A stretch of DNA of 27,923 nucleotides from Bacteroidales bacterium UBA3724 (GCA_002371315.1 DFHL01000018.1:1-27923), one strand, 5' to 3'. Positions 14,717 through 23,013 are shown, counted from the first letter of the stretch. Translations and numbers: made by a program. The notes: a model not told the origin generated them from the sequence alone.

Positions 14717-16195
14717 TCATTCGAATTTCACCCTCTTGGAAGCATTGGAGCGCCCTTGATACTCGCCGAACGAAAGATCAAGCACTGTTTCGAAAAGCAG
14801 CTGTGTGGCCTTGACAATATAGCGGCGGTCGATATTCTCGACAATGTCGCTCGGCACGTGGTTGTGGCGCTTGCCCTTGTAGTTGGTTATAGTTATTGAC
14901 GGTATACCGACGTGGTCGAAAGCCACAGCGTCGCCCTTGGGCAGCGTCTTGATGCCTATGGCCACATCGCCCGAACAATATGTCGTGTCGACACGCTTGG
15001 CCACGCTCCACAGCTGCGGATAGCGCTTGTTGCCCATCACGGCAATGCTGTCGCCGCAACCCACAGAAGCCACATTGACAAAAGCCTCGATACGCTTGAG
15101 GGGAGTAAAATTAGACACAAAAATCTGCGAACCAAGGTGCTGCTGCTCGCCAGCGGCAAAAAGGACGAAGACGATGCTGCGCGACGGCTGGTCCTCCGAA
15201 TACTGCAACATTCGCGCCGTTTCCAGCAGCGCGGCGACGCCCGACGCATTGTCGTCGGCACCGGGGAACAGACAGGTGGTGCCCTGCATACCGACGTGGT
15301 CCAGGCTGGCCCCGACAACAACATATTCGTTGGCCATCTTGGGGTCGCTGCCAGGATAGATGCCGACAACATTTGTCGTCAACGCAGCCGGATGATACTT
15401 GGCATTGACATCGATTTCGAACTTCTTCCTTATATGGAACGACTGCGGCTGATGAGTGTCATCTATCTTGCGCACAGCCTCTTCCAGGGTCATAGTCTCA
15501 TTCTGCAGCAGGCGGTCGCCACAGTCGCGCGTGGGCTGGATGACGGGGAACGTGGCCAGGTGAGGCAACGCTCCGTTGTACACCGTGCCCTGCACTTCGT
15601 AGGGCGAGCAGGTCGGCGACATATTGATGACCACAAGGCCACAGGCGCCGTGGGCCCTTGCCACGCGGGCCTTGTCGCGAATCTGCACATACTTGTCGGT
15701 GACGGCGCTGGGCAGGAACGACGGCACTCCGCTGAGAACCATCACTATCTTGCCCTTGGCATCGACGTTGGCATACTCGTTGAAGGCACCGTTGTCGATG
15801 CCATAGCCACAGAAAACGACAGGGGCATCTGCATATCCGCGCCCGGTCATACCTGCGCAGCAGAAATCGCGGCCCAGCACATAGACCTGGCGCGTGTCGT
15901 TGGCATTGACATAGCTGTTGAAGGTGCAGTTCTCAATCTTGTTGCACTCCGTCTCGAAATACTGTGCCCAATCGCCATTGTAGGGCTTCACGCCATAGCG
16001 TTCCAGCGCCTCGGTGACATAGTCGGCGGCCATCAGAAACTCGTCGGTGCCCGAAAGGCGGCCTTCGTACTTCGACGACGACAGCTCGCGGATATGGCTC
16101 AGCAGCGTGTCCAGCGAAGCCTCCTGGGCTGTAGCACGGCCACCGAAAATTGCTGCCAGACAGATGATTGCTGCCGTAAGCCTGCTTGTTTTCAT
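14717..16195 (-). CDS. M28-family peptidase homologue, probably inactive
   Basis: The start at 16195 is preferred because it gives a signal peptide ending ATAQ and is preceded by an AGGAAAG site; the protein has 492 residues. The order is signal peptide, N-terminal segment, an inserted PA-like domain (about 120-240) and a C-terminal M28 fold. Fold landmarks are present: GADDNASGVAALLETAR, a GEQQHLGS loop and HVPSD near residue 446. But the first zinc-binding histidine of the usual AHYDHxG is Ser297, the second glutamate of the GEE pair is Gln351, and the aspartate of NLDMVG is Ala376. Three of five usual metal ligands are lost, so zinc-dependent catalysis is unlikely. It lies 59 nt after valS and 65 nt before gldF. 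Confidence 0.85.
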   Translation of the reverse strand: MKTSRLTAAIICLAAIFGGRATAQEASLDTLLSHIRELSSSKYEGRLSGTDEFLMAADYVTEALERYGVKPYNGDWAQYFETECNKIENCTFNSYVNANDTRQVYVLGRDFCCAGMTGRGYADAPVVFCGYGIDNGAFNEYANVDAKGKIVMVLSGVPSFLPSAVTDKYVQIRDKARVARAHGACGLVVINMSPTCSPYEVQGTVYNGALPHLATFPVIQPTRDCGDRLLQNETMTLEEAVRKIDDTHQPQSFHIRKKFEIDVNAKYHPAALTTNVVGIYPGSDPKMANEYVVVGASLDHVGMQGTTCLFPGADDNASGVAALLETARMLQYSEDQPSRSIVFVLFAAGEQQHLGSQIFVSNFTPLKRIEAFVNVASVGCGDSIAVMGNKRYPQLWSVAKRVDTTYCSGDVAIGIKTLPKGDAVAFDHVGIPSITITNYKGKRHNHVPSDIVENIDRRYIVKATQLLFETVLDLSFGEYQGRSNASKRVKFE

Positions 16196-16254
16196 ATTCT
16201 TTCCTTTCATTGGTTTATAAACGATAGGTGTTTGTGTTCTGTTGTTTTGCCGCT

Positions 16255-18924
16255 TCACTTGGCAAGCTGCTCCAGCTGGGCTTTGATGGCCGCGATTTTC
16301 GTCTCGGCGTCGGCCTTCTTCTGGCGTTCGACGGCGACCACCTTCTCGGGCGCACCGTTGACAAACTTCTCGTTGCCAAGCTTTTTCATCACGCTGGCCA
16401 AGAAGCCTTCGGCATATTTCAGCTCCTCTTCAAGCTTCTTGCGCTCGGCCTCGACGTCGATATTCTGCGACATCGGGACAAAGCACTCCGTCGTGCCCAC
16501 CATAAAACTTATTGCGCCATCCACCTTGGCCTCCACATACTCTATCTTGCCCACGTTGCCAAGCTTCTTGACGATGCCGTCAAAACGGGGATTGAAGCCC
16601 TCCTTGTCGCCCTTGACGACATAGAGGTCCAGCACCTCCTTGGGCGACAGGCCCTTGCTGTTGCGCAGGTTGCGCACGCCGGCAATCACCTCGCGCATAC
16701 GGTCGCAGTCGTCGAGCATACGCTGGTCGAAGAACACACTGGCGGGCATATGCTGCATCATTATGCTGCTTTGCGCCACGAGGTCTTCCTTCACCTTGCT
16801 GCTGGTGTCCTGCAGCAGGTGCCAAATCTCCTCGGTGATGAACGGCATAAAGGGATGCAGCATACACATCAGCCGTTCGAAAATGCGTATCGTGGCGTCA
16901 TAGGTCTCGCGGTCGATGGGCGTGCCGTATGTGGGCTTCACCATCTCGAGGTACCACGAGCAGAAATCGTCCCAAACCAGCTTGTAGGTGCTCATCAGCG
17001 CCTCGCTCAGACGGTACTGGTCGAAATCCTTCTCGATCTCCTCAAGCACGCAGGCCATCCTTTGCTCCATCCACTCCACGCTGACGGCATTTTCGGCCGA
17101 CTGCTGCAGCTCGTCGCTCACGGCCCAGCCTTTCACCAGGCGCAGGGCGTTCCAGATTTTGTTGGCAAAATTGCGGCCCTGCTCGCAGATGCTCTCGTCG
17201 AAGGGCAGGTCGTTGCCCGCCGGGGCTGTCAGCAGCATACCCATACGCACGCCGTCGGCGCCGTATTTCTCTATCAGCTCGATGGGGTCAGGGCTGTTGC
17301 CCAGGCTCTTGCTCATCTTGCGGCCCAGCTTGTCGCGCACGATGCCGGTGAAATAGACATTCCTGAACGGCACCTCGTCGCGGTATTCCTCGCCTGCCAT
17401 AATCATACGCGCCACCCAGAAGAAGATGATGTCTGGGGCCGTAATCAGGTCGTCGGTGGGATAGTAATACTTAATCTCCTCATTGTCAGGGTTGCGGATG
17501 CCGTCAAAGAGGCTGATGGGCCACAGCCAGCTGCTGAACCACGTGTCCAGCACATCCTCGTCCTGACGCAGCTCGCCGCTGTAGCCGTACTTCTCGGCGG
17601 CAATCTTGCGCGCCTCTTCCCCATTCAGGGCAACGACGATTTCGGTTCTCATATCGCCGTTCTCCGTTTTCCGTTCAAAATAGTATGCCGGAATGCGGTG
17701 GCCCCACCACAGCTGGCGGCTGATGCACCAGTCCTTGATGTTCTCCAGCCAGTGGCGGTAGCTGTTCTTGAACTTCTCGGGGTGGAACTGTATTTTGCCG
17801 TCCTCGACCACTTCGAGGGCTTTCTTGGCTATCTCGCTCATTTTCACGAACCATTGCGTGCTCAGCTTCGGCTCTATCACGGCGTCGGTGCGCTCCGAGT
17901 GGCCCACCTTGTTCACGTAGTCCTCAGTCTTCTCGACCAGGCCGGCCTCTTCAAGGTCCTTCATAATGGCCTTGCGGCAGGCAAAGCGGTCCATACCGGC
18001 GTACTTGCCGCCGTTGTCGTTCAGCGTACCGTTGTCGTTGAAGATGTTGATGGAATCCAGGCTGTGCTTCAAGCCCAGGTTATAGTCGTTGATGTCGTGC
18101 GCCGGCGTGATTTTCAGCGCGCCCGTACCAAACTCGCGGTCCACGTACTCGTCCATAATGATAGGCACCACGCGACCCACGCCGGGCACAACCACGCGTT
18201 TGCCCTTCAGCCACTGGTAGCGCTCGTCCTCGGGGTGCACACACACCGCCGTGTCGCCCATAATGGTCTCGGGACGCGTCGTGGCGACGACAATATATTT
18301 GTCCTCGCCCTCGACGAAATATTTGAGGTAGAACAGTTTGCCGTGGCTCTCCTTATAAATCACCTCCTCGTCGCTCACTGCCGTCAGGGCCTGCGGGTCC
18401 CAGTTCACCATTCGCGCTCCGCGATAAATCAACCCCTTGTTGTAGAGGTCAACAAAAACGCGGATGACGCTCTCGTAGCGCACCTCGTCCATCGTGAACG
18501 CCGTGCGGTCCCAGTCGCAGCTGGCGCCCAGCTTGCGAAGCTGCTTCAGAATGATGCCGCCGTATTTCTCCTTCCACTCCCAGGCGTATTTCAGAAACTC
18601 GTCGCGGCTCAGGCTGCGCTTGTCGATGCCCTTTTCGGCGAGCATCTTAACCACCTTGGCCTCGGTAGAGATGCTGGCGTGGTCCGTTCCCGGCACCCAG
18701 CAGGCATTCTTGCCCATCATTCGCGCGCGGCGCACCAGCACATCCTGAATCGTGTTGTTCAGCATATGGCCCATATGCAGCACGCCCGTCACGTTGGGCG
18801 GCGGAATCACCACCGTATAGGCCTTCCTATGGTCGGGCTCGGAATGAAACAGTTTCTTCTCCAACCAGAATTCATACCACTTTTCCTCTACAGCACGAGG
18901 ATCATATTTCGAAGCAATTTCCAT
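16255..18924 (-). CDS. valS: Valine--tRNA ligase
   Basis: This 889-residue protein is a complete class I valyl-tRNA synthetase. The start EIASKYDPRAVEEKWYEFWLE is typical. The HIGH motif appears as HMGHML after PPPNVTG, and the KMSKS motif as RKMSKSLGNSPDP. The editing domain carries TTRPETIMGDTAV, and the anticodon-binding domain is followed by a C-terminal coiled coil (about residues 820-889) rich in E, K and A. It is the first gene of the minus-strand run after its promoter near 19020. A very long frame exists on the opposite strand but is a codon-bias shadow. Confidence 0.97.
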   Translation of the reverse strand: MEIASKYDPRAVEEKWYEFWLEKKLFHSEPDHRKAYTVVIPPPNVTGVLHMGHMLNNTIQDVLVRRARMMGKNACWVPGTDHASISTEAKVVKMLAEKGIDKRSLSRDEFLKYAWEWKEKYGGIILKQLRKLGASCDWDRTAFTMDEVRYESVIRVFVDLYNKGLIYRGARMVNWDPQALTAVSDEEVIYKESHGKLFYLKYFVEGEDKYIVVATTRPETIMGDTAVCVHPEDERYQWLKGKRVVVPGVGRVVPIIMDEYVDREFGTGALKITPAHDINDYNLGLKHSLDSINIFNDNGTLNDNGGKYAGMDRFACRKAIMKDLEEAGLVEKTEDYVNKVGHSERTDAVIEPKLSTQWFVKMSEIAKKALEVVEDGKIQFHPEKFKNSYRHWLENIKDWCISRQLWWGHRIPAYYFERKTENGDMRTEIVVALNGEEARKIAAEKYGYSGELRQDEDVLDTWFSSWLWPISLFDGIRNPDNEEIKYYYPTDDLITAPDIIFFWVARMIMAGEEYRDEVPFRNVYFTGIVRDKLGRKMSKSLGNSPDPIELIEKYGADGVRMGMLLTAPAGNDLPFDESICEQGRNFANKIWNALRLVKGWAVSDELQQSAENAVSVEWMEQRMACVLEEIEKDFDQYRLSEALMSTYKLVWDDFCSWYLEMVKPTYGTPIDRETYDATIRIFERLMCMLHPFMPFITEEIWHLLQDTSSKVKEDLVAQSSIMMQHMPASVFFDQRMLDDCDRMREVIAGVRNLRNSKGLSPKEVLDLYVVKGDKEGFNPRFDGIVKKLGNVGKIEYVEAKVDGAISFMVGTTECFVPMSQNIDVEAERKKLEEELKYAEGFLASVMKKLGNEKFVNGAPEKVVAVERQKKADAETKIAAIKAQLEQLAK

Positions 18925-19015
18925 TTATATATATTATTATATTTTGATTACAATAAATTATCTAACAATTCAATACACCACACGAACCCGCAAAAGGCCC
19001 CAATGGTTCAAACTG

Positions 19016-19047
19016 CAAAGATAAGATTTTTTTTTGAAATAGTTCAA
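19016..19047 (-). promoter_or_regulatory. Probable valS promoter
   Basis: On the minus strand TATCTTTG (plus-strand caaagata 19016-19023) is an exact TAnnTTTG box. About 20 nt upstream lies TTGA, an imperfect -33 match. It would give a leader of roughly 85 nt before the valS start codon. Confidence 0.5.
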
Positions 19048-19497
19048 TTATTTACGACAAACACCTCTCTTTGTATGTGCCATCATCATTTTGACAGCAC
19101 AAGTATTCAATGCTACAGAATAAAAATATTGAATTTTATTCTATCATACAGAATACTTTTTGCATATCTACAAAATGAAAAATCAACCAAAATGATCATC
19201 GAAAAACCAATAAAAAGCATAATATCAGAAGGATACGACCATATCCCTAATATTGTCCATATGTGGAAAAGGCTGCTAATGCCAACGAACCATTAACTCT
19301 ACATCACCACCACCTTGCGGGTCGTGTGGTTACCAGCCTTCTGCCGACTGGCCAGAATATTGGTATGCAGGCGCAGCGCAACGGCGGGCTGTCCGTTCCG
19401 GCTGTTACCTGCACACGGATTGCGGCGCGGCGCTTCTGTTTTTCCCGCCAACTGGGGGGAAGCGCGTACCCTATCTTGCCGCCACCTCCTCCCCTAT

Positions 19498-19596
19498 TTC
19501 AACGTTCGTTCAACGTCCGTTCAACGTTACTTCTTCGATTGTATATCGAAGAAATAACGATGAAATAACGAAGATGTAACGAAGAAGTAACGATGA
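19498..19596. repeat. 99-bp array with 11-bp periodicity and central inverted repeat
   Basis: Nine consecutive 11-bp units are visible. The left three have the form ttcaacgttcg (19498, 19509, 19520) and the right ones the form gaagaaataac or gatgaaataac. The orientation flips at the centre, where ttcttcgat (19531-19539) and atcgaagaa (19545-19553) form a perfect 9-bp stem. It extends to 15-bp arms with one mismatch (19525-19559). The unit length is close to one helical turn. Confidence 0.75.
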
Positions 19597-19836
19597 TATG
19601 CCAGCGCAGATGTCGACCTTTTTCCACTGTGGTTCGCTGATTCAGGTTGTCACTTATGCTTACTGCGGCTGATTTTGGTTGACGGGTTTATAATTATCGA
19701 CTGTTTTTTGTTGTCAGCCGTCCGTGGTTGCGAATGGAAACGGTTAATCATAACACGAATATAGCTGTACAAACCTGCAAATTAATTTTGCAAGTAAAAA
19801 AACGAATTGTACGATTTTTGGGGTCAACTTTAATGA

Positions 19837-20238
19837 CTAATCTCTTTTTATCAACGGCTCAACCTCGTCAAAGAAATCTTTAATTCGATTATACAGCGGG
19901 AGCACATCACCCGCACCAAGCATTACCCAATCATCGTAATCACCACTTTGGCGCAATTCAAAAAGACGACCATAATAGTGTCCCATTTCTTTTGATATCA
20001 GACCTTTTTCAACAAAATACAGGCCAATCATCCGTATTACTCCAGAAAGCGTATTGGCCTCAATGTTGTGGCTTGCAAGCAATGCTGTTGCCATATAGTA
20101 GCAGGCATAGTACATACGGTTTGCCGCAGCAAGCCAATATTCGCCTTCTACAATACCTTTGGTCTCATTCCAAGTATCGTATGCTCTCTTGATTCGCTGT
20201 TCGACAAGTGCCTTACGTTCTTCGTCAGTCATTTTCAT
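19837..20238 (-). CDS. HEPN domain protein (toxin partner of MNT)
   Basis: This 133-residue all-helical protein matches the HEPN family: an N-terminal helix (EERKALVEQRIKRAYDTW), the central AAANRMYYACYYMATALLASH, SGVIRMIGLYFVEKGLI and the typical FELRQSGDYDDW. HEPN proteins paired with a minimal nucleotidyltransferase act as toxin-antitoxin modules, often as RNases. The canonical HEPN RNase motif (Arg, four to six residues, His) is not visible, so it may act differently or be of the non-catalytic type. Its start overlaps the nucleotidyltransferase stop by 4 nt. The gene is AT-richer than its neighbours, consistent with horizontal movement. An alternative start lies two codons in, at 20232. 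Confidence 0.87.
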   Translation of the reverse strand: MKMTDEERKALVEQRIKRAYDTWNETKGIVEGEYWLAAANRMYYACYYMATALLASHNIEANTLSGVIRMIGLYFVEKGLISKEMGHYYGRLFELRQSGDYDDWVMLGAGDVLPLYNRIKDFFDEVEPLIKRD

Positions 20239-20552
20239 AGCCTTATCTGGTCTCGTTCTACATTATTATAAAATGGCGTTCCTTTTCGGAGCTGCCAGTC
20301 GTCGGATGAATATACCTTTACTGAAAAATACTCACCCAAACTCCAGCCCAAGTCGACTAACGGATATACATATTGTTCATAATCCGCCTCTTCAACCTTT
20401 GACTTGTTCAGCAGCAACAGGAAATCCCAATCCGACTCAGGCGTGGCGTCGCCACGTGCCTGAGAGCCGAACAATGACAATTTTGCCCCTTCAGGCATAA
20501 CAAGCGCCATTGTGCTGCGAACTTTGTCCAATATTGCGGTTTGAGTATTCAT
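20235..20552 (-). CDS. Minimal nucleotidyltransferase (MNT antitoxin)
   Basis: This 105-residue protein carries the polymerase-beta-type nucleotidyltransferase signature G-S-x10-D-x-D as GSQARGDATPESDWDF, intact. In MntA/HepT systems the MNT enzyme neutralises the HEPN partner by adding nucleotides to it. The neighbouring HEPN gene overlaps by 4 nt (ATGA), the usual arrangement. A consensus promoter sits so close that the messenger should be nearly leaderless, with only 8 nt between the -7 box and the start codon. The start is supported by the family-like N-terminal helix (TAILDKVRSTMALVMPEGAKLSLFG). Confidence 0.88.
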   Translation of the reverse strand: MNTQTAILDKVRSTMALVMPEGAKLSLFGSQARGDATPESDWDFLLLLNKSKVEEADYEQYVYPLVDLGWSLGEYFSVKVYSSDDWQLRKGTPFYNNVERDQIRL

Positions 20553-20560
20553 ATTTTTTG

Positions 20561-20591
20561 CAAAATTACAAACTTTTTCCGATATGGCAAA
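20561..20591 (-). promoter_or_regulatory. Promoter of the MNT/HEPN pair
   Basis: On the minus strand TTTG (plus-strand caaa 20588-20591), a 19-nt spacer and TAATTTTG (plus-strand caaaatta 20561-20568) match the Bacteroidota consensus exactly. The start codon follows 8 nt after the -7 box. Confidence 0.75.
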
Positions 20592-20633
20592 AAAAATATT
20601 GTGTTGCGCAGGCGAAACGCCGGGCGGGGCAAC

Positions 20634-20664
20634 AAAAAAAGTCCCGGCCGCGAGGGTCGGGACT
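20634..20664 (-). terminator. Rho-independent terminator of the decarboxylase operon
   Basis: On the minus strand a 9-bp stem (gtcccggcc 20641-20649 with ggtcgggac 20655-20663, one G-U pair) is followed by seven U (A tract 20634-20640). It closes the operon after the beta subunit gene and before the MNT promoter. Confidence 0.88.
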
Positions 20665-20690
20665 CCATTGATTCTGTAATTGGCAAGCTG

Positions 20691-21860
20691 TTAGTGCAGG
20701 AATGCCAGCAGGATACCGGCAGCCACTGCCGAGCCCACCACGCCGGCCACGTTGGGACCCATAGCGTGCTGGAGCAGATAGTTGGTCTTGTCGTACTCAA
20801 GGCCCACATTGTTCGACACGCGGGCGGCGTCGGGCACGGCCGACACGCCGCTGTTGCCGATAAGCGGGTTGATCTTGTTGCCCTCTTTCAGGAAGAGGTT
20901 CATAAACTTGACGAAGAGCACGCCGAAGAAGGTTGCCACGATGAACGAACCGGCACCGAGGGCGAAGATGAGCACCGAACGGCCGGTGAGGAACGTGGTG
21001 GCCTGGGTCGATGCACCGACGGTGATGCCGATGAGCAGCGTGCAGATGTTGACGATGGCATTCGATGCCACCTCGCTCAGACGTTTGGTCACGCCGCACT
21101 CTTTCAGCAGGTTACCAAAGAAGAGCATACCCAGCAGGGGCAGGCCCGACGGCACGATGAAGGCACAGAAGATGAGGCCCAGGATGGGGAACGAAATCTT
21201 CTCGAGCTTGGTCACCTGGCGCGGCGGACGCATACGGATGGTGCGCTCCTTCTTGGTGGTCAGCAGGCGCATAATAGGCGGCTGGATGACGGGCACGAGG
21301 GCCATATACGAGTAGGCCGACACGGCGATGGCACCCATCAGGTCGGGAGCCAGCTGCGACGACAGGAAGATGGCCGTCGGGCCGTCGGCACCGCCGATGA
21401 TGCCGATGGCGCCAGCCTCGTTGGGAGCGAAGCCCAGAGCCAGAGCGCCCATATAGGCGGCGAAGATACCCACCTGGGCGGCAGCACCGATAAGCATAAG
21501 TTTGGGGTTGCTGAGCATCGCCGAGAAGTCGGTCATAGCGCCGATGCCCAGGAAGATGAGCGGCGGATACCAGCCGTTCTGCACACCGTGATAGAGGATG
21601 TGCAGCACCGAGCCGTCCTCATAGATACCGATCTTCAGACCCGGATAGAACGGGATGTTGCCCACTATCATACCGAATCCGATCGGGACCAGCAGCAGCG
21701 GCTCAAACTCCTTCTTGATACCCAGAAAGATGAATATCAAGCCGATTAAAATCATTATAATGTGGCCCCATTCGACGTTGGCAAAGCCCGTGTAGTGCAG
21801 AAACTGCACCAGCTGGGTTGACATAAAGTCCATAAAGCCACCTGAAGCTAAAAGATTCAT
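20691..21860 (-). CDS. Sodium-pumping decarboxylase beta subunit
   Basis: This 389-residue, very hydrophobic protein has the OadB/MmdB/GcdB layout of many membrane helices. Recognisable blocks are LIGLIFIFLGIKKEFEPLLLVPIGFGMIVGNIP, then LIFLGIGAMTDFSAMLSNPK, then the conserved ADGPTAIFLSSQLAP and the C-terminal NKINPLIGNSGVSAVPDAARV. The beta subunit removes the carboxyl group from carboxybiotin and couples this to sodium export. With the carboxyltransferase and epimerase upstream, the substrate is most likely methylmalonyl-CoA, giving propionyl-CoA and a sodium gradient. It is the last gene of the operon, followed by a terminator. The 117-nt gap before it contains a copy of the 16-bp repeat. 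Confidence 0.94.
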   Translation of the reverse strand: MNLLASGGFMDFMSTQLVQFLHYTGFANVEWGHIIMILIGLIFIFLGIKKEFEPLLLVPIGFGMIVGNIPFYPGLKIGIYEDGSVLHILYHGVQNGWYPPLIFLGIGAMTDFSAMLSNPKLMLIGAAAQVGIFAAYMGALALGFAPNEAGAIGIIGGADGPTAIFLSSQLAPDLMGAIAVSAYSYMALVPVIQPPIMRLLTTKKERTIRMRPPRQVTKLEKISFPILGLIFCAFIVPSGLPLLGMLFFGNLLKECGVTKRLSEVASNAIVNICTLLIGITVGASTQATTFLTGRSVLIFALGAGSFIVATFFGVLFVKFMNLFLKEGNKINPLIGNSGVSAVPDAARVSNNVGLEYDKTNYLLQHAMGPNVAGVVGSAVAAGILLAFLH

Positions 21861-21905
21861 TGTTGTTTCTGTTTAGAGGTTTGTTAAACGTTCTATTTAA
21901 CCATA

Positions 21906-21921
21906 AACTTCGTACGAAAAC
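21906..21921. repeat. 16-bp repeat with TTCGTACGAA palindrome, copy 2
   Basis: This is the exact second copy of aacttcgtacgaaaac found at 5096-5111. It lies between the biotin carrier gene and the beta subunit gene. A cgttttcgtcc-type stretch follows at about 21957, echoing in reverse the cgaaaacgaaaa beside copy 1. Confidence 0.6.
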
Positions 21922-21977
21922 GGTAACGGAAAACACAACTGGCTATCGCGTCATTTTCGTTTTCGTCCAAGTTACAG

Positions 21978-22415
21978 TTATCCAATAACTACCATTACGT
22001 CGCCTTCGAGGACGGAGTCGCCCTTGCGGACCTTGACTTCGGTAACGGTGCCTTCGACATCGGCCTCGATGTTGTTCTCCATCTTCATAGCCTCGAGCAG
22101 CACAACCGTCTGGCCAGCCTTGACCTTGTCGCCGACGTTGACGAAAACGTCGAGGATGGTGCCGGGCAGCGGCGTGGTGACCTTCGAGCCCTTCGAAGCA
22201 GCTGCCGGAGCCGAGGTCTGGACGGCGCCGCCGGGGGCTGCGCTGACGCGCGGAGCCGTGCGGGTAGTCATAACAACCTGTTTCTGTTTCAGTTCCTTGT
22301 CGACGGTAACCTTATATGGTGTGCCGTTGACATCCAATTTTATTTCCTGGCCTTCAACCTCGTTGATATCAACCGAGTATTCCGTGCCGTTTATTTTGAA
22401 TTTGAAATTTTTCAT
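21978..22415 (-). CDS. Biotin carrier subunit of the decarboxylase
   Basis: The start at 22415 gives 145 residues (MKNFKFKINGTEYSV); the longer frame upstream runs through the end of the next gene and is not used. After a strand-rich N-terminal section comes an alanine/proline-rich flexible linker (about residues 53-75) and a biotinyl domain with the biotinylation motif EAMKM, the target lysine being Lys111, preceded by PLPGTILDVFVNVGDKVKAGQTVVLL. The carrier moves the carboxyl group from the carboxyltransferase to the membrane pump. It lies between the beta subunit gene and an unrelated membrane-like gene. Confidence 0.94.
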   Translation of the reverse strand: MKNFKFKINGTEYSVDINEVEGQEIKLDVNGTPYKVTVDKELKQKQVVMTTRTAPRVSAAPGGAVQTSAPAAASKGSKVTTPLPGTILDVFVNVGDKVKAGQTVVLLEAMKMENNIEADVEGTVTEVKVRKGDSVLEGDVMVVIG

Positions 22416-22458
22416 CGTTATAACGATTTTATTGTTTTTATTATAAGAAATCAAATTT

Positions 22459-23013
22459 TCACAAAGCCACTGCCGCTTCCAATCCGAATATTCTTGCCAA
22501 CGGAGAGCCTTCACCGTATGATGCATCGCGTTTTTCACACTGTAAAGTACCATACAATCCAACTCTAAATTTTTCTGTAATCATTACAGTACAATCCACT
22601 GTAAATACTCCAGAAAGACAAGCTGCCTGGAATAGGGATCCGTTTACAGATGTCGCAGAGAAAACATCCAATCCAATTGCAGCAACACCACCTATCTTAA
22701 TTCTACGGAAAACATCAAAACCACTTCCCAAGCCCAAATATACAGTATTTGAAAAGCAATGAGATTTATCTCCGGCATTAAGAGTTAACGAATTACGTCT
22801 ATACGTGTTATTGACGATATCACCTACAACAAAATTCAGGTATGGTATAATAGAAACATCATACTGCAGTTGGAAGTTGTGTCCACTGTGCTGGTTGAAA
22901 GTGGCATAGCCCGTTCTGAACACAAAATTCTGATTATCTCCGAAAAAGGAATTATTTTGACTCCAAAGCGCTACTGGTAAAACCATAACTATTATTAACA
23001 CTATCTTTTTCAT
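22459..23013 (-). CDS. Secreted beta-rich protein, possible outer membrane barrel
   Basis: This 184-residue protein has a signal peptide (MKKIVLIIVMVLPVALWSQ) and a mature part of alternating strands such as FVFRTGYATFNQHSG, FQLQYDVSIIPYLNFVVGDI, SNTVYLGLGSGFDVF and KFRVGLYGTLQCEKRD, which suggests a small outer membrane beta barrel. No family is recognised. It is distinctly AT-rich and sits inside the decarboxylase operon between the gamma-like subunit and the biotin carrier, where it has no evident place. The C terminus (GLEAAVAL) does not show the aromatic end typical of classic barrels, so the assignment stays open. Confidence 0.65.
   Translation of the reverse strand: MKKIVLIIVMVLPVALWSQNNSFFGDNQNFVFRTGYATFNQHSGHNFQLQYDVSIIPYLNFVVGDIVNNTYRRNSLTLNAGDKSHCFSNTVYLGLGSGFDVFRRIKIGGVAAIGLDVFSATSVNGSLFQAACLSGVFTVDCTVMITEKFRVGLYGTLQCEKRDASYGEGSPLARIFGLEAAVAL

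Larger units (their letters stand above)
18925..19836. other. Noncoding region between valS and the MNT/HEPN pair
   Basis: No gene is supported in these 912 bases. From 18925 to about 19260 the DNA is AT-rich and contains the valS promoter and leader. From about 19300 to 19500 it is GC-rich and open in more than one frame without family resemblance. At 19498-19596 lies an 11-bp periodic array. The rest (19600-19836) is AT-rich and holds an imperfect palindrome at 19776-19792 that resembles the one at 712-739. Confidence 0.7.

Noticed and set aside
16228..19296. A 1022-codon open frame on the plus strand opposite valS
   Set aside because: It is the antisense shadow of a GC-rich gene, with no family resemblance, and runs into the valS promoter region.
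19003..19296. Possible small plus-strand gene of up to 97 codons in the AT-rich region
   Set aside because: It overlaps the valS promoter, has low-complexity composition and no recognisable similarity or start context.
19263..19568. Plus-strand frame of 101 codons ending in the 11-bp array
   Set aside because: A second frame is open over the same stretch, which fits GC-rich repeat DNA better than code; no family resemblance.
19498..19596. CRISPR array
   Set aside because: The units are 11 bp with no spacers, and no cas genes are present.
19776..19819. Second divergent promoter resembling 712-759
   Set aside because: A TTTG and a similar palindrome exist, but the -7 region reads tacgattttt rather than TAnnTTTG, and the minus-strand side has no -7 box.
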